NCBI GenBank assembly: GCA_025359185.1 | Contig: JANYHF010000014.1 | Coordinates: 62,001 to 126,000 of the forward strand | Direction of reading: 5' to 3' | Length of the DNA stretch: 64,000 nucleotides | Source: Hyphomicrobiaceae bacterium | GTDB taxonomy: Bacteria; Pseudomonadota; Alphaproteobacteria; Rhizobiales; Hyphomicrobiaceae | In this document: piece by piece, positions 60,146-64,000 of the stretch | Layout: each line of letters starts with the position of its first letter | Position numbering within the stretch: position 1 is the first letter of the stretch | The notes under the pieces: model-generated | Told to the model about the DNA's origin: nothing | The model's database searches: none | The model's input: only the letters and a program-made list of their open reading frames with translations | Translations under genes and position numbers: made by a program

Positions 60146-61501
60146 ATGCCGACTGAAATCCTGATGCCCGCGCTGTCCCCGACGATGGAAGAGGGCAAAC
60201 TCGCCAGATGGCTGGTCGCCGAAGGCAAGATGGTCAAGCCCGGTGACGTCATTGCCGAGATCGAAACCGACAAGGCGACGATGGAGGTCGAGGCGGTTGA
60301 TGAGGGCGTCCTCGGACGCATACTGGTGCCCGCCGGCACCGAGGGTGTGAAGGTCAACACGCCGATCGCGATGATCCTGATCAATGGCGAGGCGGCGGGG
60401 GCGCCAGCGGTAAAAGCAGCGCCTGCACCACAGAGCCCAGCGCCCGCTGCCCCCGTCCCCCACCCGGCACCCGCCATCATCGCGGCTCACGCGCCGGAAG
60501 ACGATCTGCCAGCGGGCACAAAGATGATCGCGACCACCGTGCGCGAAGCCTTGCGCGACGCCATGGCCGAGGAAATGCGCCGCGACCCGGACGTGTTCCT
60601 GATGGGCGAGGAAGTCGCCCAGTACCAAGGTGCCTACAAAATCTCGCAAGGCCTGCTCGAAGAATTTGGCGCCCGGCGCGTAATCGATACGCCGATCACG
60701 GAATATGGCTTCACGGGCGTCGGGGTCGGTGCCGCGATGGCGGGCCTGCGCCCTATCGTTGAGTTCATGACGTGGAACTTCGCCATGCAGGCCATCGACC
60801 ACATCATCAATTCAGCGGCCAAAACGCTCTATATGTCCGGCGGGCAGATGCATTGCCCCATCGTCTTTCGCGGCCCCAACGGCGCGGCGGCCCGGGTTGC
60901 GGCTCAGCACAGTCAGGACTATTCCTCCTGGTACGCGCATATCCCTGGCCTGAAGGTTGTCGCACCCTGGACGGCGGCCGACGCCAAGGGATTGCTGAAA
61001 TCGGCGATCCGCGATCCCAATCCCATTGTGTTCCTTGAAAACGAAATCCTCTACGGCCAGAGTTTCCCGGTCCCCGAGGGTGACCAGGTGGTGCCTATCG
61101 GCAAAGCCAAGATCGTGCGTCCAGGGCGTGATGTCACCATTGTCTCGTTCTCGCGCGGCATGAGCTACGCTATGGCGGCGGCAGAAGAGGTGGCCAAACT
61201 TGGCATCGAAGCCGAGGTCATCGATCTGCGCACTCTGCGCCCGCTCGACATGGAAACGGTGCTTGCCAGCGTCAAACGCACCAACCGGATTGTCACGGTC
61301 GATGAGAGCTTTCCGGTCTGTTCGATCGGCTCAGAAATCTGCGCCCGCGTCGCCATGGAGGCCTTCGACTATCTCGATGCACCCCCAACCAAAGTCAGCG
61401 GCGAAGATGTGCCGATGCCCTACGCCGCCAACCTTGAAAAGCTGGCGTTACCGAACACCGCAAAGGTGGTCGAGGCGGTGCGCAAGGTGTGCAACAGGTA
61501 G
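60146..61501 (+). CDS. pdhB: Pyruvate dehydrogenase E1 beta subunit with N-terminal lipoyl domain
   Basis: The 451-residue protein has a lipoyl domain at residues 1-80 ([12 protein letters not shown]; lipoyl Lys in [14 protein letters not shown]), a Pro/Ala linker (about 88-125), then the E1-beta domain ([47 protein letters not shown]). Lipoylated E1 beta is known from several alphaproteobacteria. ATG 60146 has AAGGA about 9 bases upstream. Its lipoyl domain is very similar to that of the E2 gene 2 kb downstream. Confidence 0.96.
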   Translation: MPTEILMPALSPTMEEGKLARWLVAEGKMVKPGDVIAEIETDKATMEVEAVDEGVLGRILVPAGTEGVKVNTPIAMILINGEAAGAPAVKAAPAPQSPAPAAPVPHPAPAIIAAHAPEDDLPAGTKMIATTVREALRDAMAEEMRRDPDVFLMGEEVAQYQGAYKISQGLLEEFGARRVIDTPITEYGFTGVGVGAAMAGLRPIVEFMTWNFAMQAIDHIINSAAKTLYMSGGQMHCPIVFRGPNGAAARVAAQHSQDYSSWYAHIPGLKVVAPWTAADAKGLLKSAIRDPNPIVFLENEILYGQSFPVPEGDQVVPIGKAKIVRPGRDVTIVSFSRGMSYAMAAAEEVAKLGIEAEVIDLRTLRPLDMETVLASVKRTNRIVTVDESFPVCSIGSEICARVAMEAFDYLDAPPTKVSGEDVPMPYAANLEKLALPNTAKVVEAVRKVCNR

Positions 61502-61522
61502 GGTGCCGTGTTACGCTGAGCG

Positions 61523-62113
61523 ATGATCAAAATGGCGCAAGATTTTATCAGGCCTGCAACCTATGCCGACCTTGAGGCGGTGCCGCCCCATCTTGTGGCG
61601 GAGATCATCTTTGGCCGCCTGGAAACCCATCCACGGCCGGTGCCAAAACACGCGACCGCACACAACTCTCTGAGCCACGAGCTTACAGGACCCTTCCAAA
61701 AAGGCCGCGGAGGCCCCGGTGGCTGGGTCTTCATGACCGAGCCCGAGCTGCATCTCGGGCCCCATGTCGTGGTTCCTGATCTTGCGGGATGGCGCCGGGA
61801 GCGGATGCCCTATCTGCCGTCCAAGGCCTATATCGAAATCGCGCCCGACTGGGTCTGCGAGCTGATGTCGCCGTCTACCGAAAAGGTGGATCGTGGACCC
61901 AAGCGCCGGATCTACGGTACATTTGGTGTCGGACATCTCTGGTACCTGGACGCGACGGCACAGCTACTCGAAGTCTTTGCGCTGCGCGACAAGCAATGGG
62001 TCCTTCACGAGACATATGAAAATTCGGATGACGTCGCGGCCCCGCCATTTGACGCCGTAACGATTTCACTTTCGGACCTCTGGCCCTTAGCCGATGCCCC
62101 TGATGCTTGCTGA
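61523..62113 (+). CDS. Uma2 family protein (DUF820, PD-(D/E)XK-like), copy 2
   Basis: The 196-residue paralogue of the gene at 59537 keeps ATYADLEAVPP, VVVPDLAGWRRERM, APDWVCELMSPSTE and GVGHLWYLD in the same order, with the full PD and E motif residues. It lies 21 bp after pdhB and 15 bp before the E2 gene. ATG 61523 or ATG 61532 could start it; neither has a strong ribosome site, so it may rely on coupling to pdhB. Role unknown. Confidence 0.88.
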   Translation: MIKMAQDFIRPATYADLEAVPPHLVAEIIFGRLETHPRPVPKHATAHNSLSHELTGPFQKGRGGPGGWVFMTEPELHLGPHVVVPDLAGWRRERMPYLPSKAYIEIAPDWVCELMSPSTEKVDRGPKRRIYGTFGVGHLWYLDATAQLLEVFALRDKQWVLHETYENSDDVAAPPFDAVTISLSDLWPLADAPDAC

Positions 62114-62128
62114 TTGAGACCCTCACCT

Positions 62129-63466
62129 ATGCCCACCCCCATTCTGATGCCTGCTCTGTCTCCGACCATGGAAGAGGGCAAACTTTCCAAATGGCTGGTT
62201 GCCGAGGGCCAGAAGGTGCGCTCTGGCGATGTCATTGCCGAGATCGAAACCGACAAGGCGACCATGGAAGTGGAAGCGGTTGACGAAGGGACGATGGGCA
62301 GGATCCTCGTTCCTGCTGGCACTGAGGGCGTGAAGGTCAACAGCCAGATCGCGATGCTGCTGGCCGATGGGGAGAGTGCGTCAACGGCTGCGGTCGCGCC
62401 CTCGCCGGTCAAGTCCCCTGTGGCGACCGGTCCAGCTCCCGCCGCTGCCGCTCCGGTCAGCACCGCAGTTGCCGCCGTCCATCTGAACGGCAGCAACGGG
62501 CGTGTGTTCGCATCGCCGCTCGCCCGTCGCCTCGCCCGCGATGCAGGCGTGGACGTTGGCAAGGTGAAAGGCTCCGGCCCGAACGGGCGCGTCATCAAGG
62601 TAGACATTGAAAAAGCCAAGGTTGGCGGCTCCGTCATGGCACCGCAGACGATGGCTGGCGCTGCGCCGCCAGGCCCAGCTAGCACCGCGCCAATGCTGAC
62701 GCCTGCCGTCGCAGGCTCCTTTCCCCAGCCGATGGCGGACGACAAGGTGCTCGCCCTCTATGAGCAGGGCACTTACGAAATCCTGCCGCATGACAATATG
62801 CGCAAGATCATCGCCAAGCGGCTGGTCGAGAGCAAGGTCACGATCCCGCATTTCTATCTCAACGTCGATTGCCGCCTCGATCAGCTGTTGTCGGCCCGTG
62901 AGCGCCTGAATGCCCGGTCGCCCAAGGAGGGGCCAGCCGTCTACAAGCTGTCGGTCAATGATTTCATCATCAAGGCGCTGGCGCTGGCCCTGCGCGATGT
63001 TCCCGCCGCTAATGCAACTTGGACGTCGCAAGGCATGTTGCGGCATAAGCGTATTGACGTTGGCGTTGCGGTATCGGTGGAGGGTGGCCTGTTCACGCCG
63101 GTCATCCGCCACGCAGATCTGAAAACGCTGTCGGAAATCTCCAACGAGATGAAGGATTTGGCTGCGCGCGCACGTTCAAAGAAACTTGCGCCCCACGAAT
63201 ATCAGGGCGGCACGACGTCGATCTCCAACCTCGGCATGTTTGGCATCAAGAGCTTCGATGCCGTAATCAACCCGCCACACGCGACGATCCTGGCCGTCGG
63301 CGCAGGGGACCAGCGGGCCATCGTGGTTGGCGGCAAGCTGGAAGTCGCAACGGTCATGAGCTGCACGATGTCGTGCGACCACCGGGTCGTCGATGGCGCA
63401 CTGGGCGCTGGTTTGCTGAACGCCTTCAAGGCCTACATCGAAGACCCGGTGCGGATGCTGGTGTAA
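62129..63466 (+). CDS. pdhC: Pyruvate dehydrogenase E2, dihydrolipoyl acetyltransferase
   Basis: The 445-residue E2 has one lipoyl domain (residues 1-80, [14 protein letters not shown]), an Ala/Pro linker, an E1/E3-binding domain (FASPLARRLARDAGVDV, about 130-165) and the catalytic core with SCDHRVVDGALGA (active His and Asp) near the C terminus. It transfers acetyl from lipoyl to CoA and forms the complex core. It ends the interleaved PDH operon. The E3 gene is not in this window. Confidence 0.96.
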   Translation: MPTPILMPALSPTMEEGKLSKWLVAEGQKVRSGDVIAEIETDKATMEVEAVDEGTMGRILVPAGTEGVKVNSQIAMLLADGESASTAAVAPSPVKSPVATGPAPAAAAPVSTAVAAVHLNGSNGRVFASPLARRLARDAGVDVGKVKGSGPNGRVIKVDIEKAKVGGSVMAPQTMAGAAPPGPASTAPMLTPAVAGSFPQPMADDKVLALYEQGTYEILPHDNMRKIIAKRLVESKVTIPHFYLNVDCRLDQLLSARERLNARSPKEGPAVYKLSVNDFIIKALALALRDVPAANATWTSQGMLRHKRIDVGVAVSVEGGLFTPVIRHADLKTLSEISNEMKDLAARARSKKLAPHEYQGGTTSISNLGMFGIKSFDAVINPPHATILAVGAGDQRAIVVGGKLEVATVMSCTMSCDHRVVDGALGAGLLNAFKAYIEDPVRMLV

Positions 63467-63625
63467 GGCATGGACCCCGCCTAGCACCCAGTCGCCACCG
63501 CCCGCGAAATGCAGCAGATTTGCAACATTTTCCGGCCGATACGCGGTTGCGGGCCGCCCGCAGGTTGAAATCGGGCCGAACGCGTGCTTGTTGCGGTGCA
63601 GAGTGAAACTTGCATGGAGGAAACT

Positions 63626-63898
63626 GTGCTCACGCTGAAGAAGCAGGGGCTCAGCCTAGTTGCTGTGCTTGCCGTGGGATTAGCGCTGTCAGGCTGTGCC
63701 AGCTCGGGCGGCGGCCGGCAAATGGTGGGTTTTTCGTCGGGCGGCGATTGCCAGTCCGTGCGCTCCGAATTGCGCAAACTGGACGCCGTCGGTGTCCCCG
63801 GGCAGATTCAGGCAGGGCGGAAGGGCGGTCAAGTTGACCGCTATAATCACCTGCTGGAGGAATACCTCGGGAACAACTGTCAGTTGCCGCCAGCGTGA
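63626..63898 (+). CDS. Small hypothetical lipoprotein
   Basis: The 90-residue protein has a lipoprotein signal peptide with lipobox ALSGC (about residue 24), then a Gly-rich stretch and a short helical domain with two further Cys (GDCQSVRSEL, GNNCQLPPA) that may form a disulfide. GGAGGA lies four bases before GTG 63626. ATG 63614 is in frame but would overlap that ribosome site. A terminator follows. No family is recognised. Confidence 0.75.
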   Translation: MLTLKKQGLSLVAVLAVGLALSGCASSGGGRQMVGFSSGGDCQSVRSELRKLDAVGVPGQIQAGRKGGQVDRYNHLLEEYLGNNCQLPPA

Positions 63899-63939
63899 TA
63901 TGACGGGGCGTGCAGTCGCAGAGCGGTCTGAATGATCAG

Positions 63940-63961
63940 AGCCCGGCTATGCCGGGCTTTG
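63940..63961 (+). terminator. Rho-independent terminator
   Basis: AGCCCGGC and GCCGGGCT form a perfect 8-bp stem with loop TAT, followed by a short T-rich tail, 41 bp after the small lipoprotein gene. Confidence 0.85.
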
Positions 63962-64000
63962 TTGTTGTGTATCATGGGTTTTAAACTTTGGCGTGCGGGC

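Noticed and set aside
59537-62113. Toxin-antitoxin or defence island based on the Uma2 genes
   Set aside because: No antitoxin, helicase or mobile element accompanies them; they are embedded in a metabolic operon.

Overview
The window is GC-rich DNA from an alphaproteobacterium, most likely Rhizobiales-like. The indicators are a CcrM-type GANTC methyltransferase, a RegB/RegA (ActS/ActR, PrrB/PrrA) redox two-component pair, an intracellular PHB depolymerase with a cysteine nucleophile, a rhizobial-type L-asparaginase II, DUF1489 and TIGR03808 family proteins, and a pyruvate dehydrogenase E1-beta carrying its own lipoyl domain. Family or genus cannot be fixed from the sequence alone. Genes are dense on both strands. 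There is no prophage, integrase, transposase, CRISPR array or rRNA.

Layout. 1-9.7 kb: glycogen operon glgP(partial)-glgB-glgC-glgA::pgm-glgX, in which glycogen synthase and phosphoglucomutase form one 1033-codon reading frame. 9.7-9.95 kb: tRNA-Cys and tRNA-Ile2(CAU), followed by a perfect 26-bp-arm palindrome. 10-13.3 kb (minus): a Sel1-like protein, a GST, and the RegA/RegB pair. 13.7-18.1 kb (plus): PHB depolymerase, a YgjP-type metallopeptidase, and a membrane nucleotide-sugar dehydratase. 18.2-20.8 kb (minus): a YcjX/YcjF stress pair. 21.2-24.5 kb: a patatin-like lipoprotein and a convergent RTX/DUF4114 protein. 24.7-29.4 kb (minus): histidine kinase, [2Fe-2S] ferredoxin, ferredoxin-NADP reductase, MttB-family methyltransferase. 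29.7-31 kb (plus): an Lrp regulator and a small cysteine-peptidase-like protein. 31.3-35 kb (minus): L,D-transpeptidase, HtpX-like peptidase, LOG protein. 35.2-41.9 kb (plus): a Pro/Ala-rich Ig-like protein, an Atm1-type ABC exporter, a Na/Pi cotransporter, L-asparaginase. 41.8-43.9 kb (minus): a TAT-exported beta-helix protein and a pyroglutamyl peptidase. 44-50.8 kb (plus): HlyU, a fatty-acid multifunctional enzyme, MoaB, a TPR membrane protein, radical SAM, RNase HII, CcrM. 50.8-54.5 kb (minus): DUF1489, a DUF4403 lipoprotein, an NRAMP transporter. 54.5-55.5 kb: a gene-poor stretch with palindromic repeats and a probable decayed gene. 55.5-64 kb: histidine phosphatase, a tiny Met/His/Lys peptide gene (minus), chorismate synthase, sirtuin, the PDH operon, and a small lipoprotein.

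The most unusual features are: the PDH operon, whose genes alternate with two paralogous Uma2-family (PD-(D/E)XK) genes (pdhA-uma2-pdhB-uma2-pdhC); the glgA::pgm fusion; an exported 50-residue protein whose predicted mature part is almost entirely Met, His and Lys; an RNase HII whose GRG motif reads GIG; and a long perfect palindrome that begins inside the CCA end of a tRNA. Physiologically the window links carbon storage (glycogen, PHB), redox control (RegBA, ferredoxin/FNR), entry to central carbon metabolism (PDH) and envelope maintenance.
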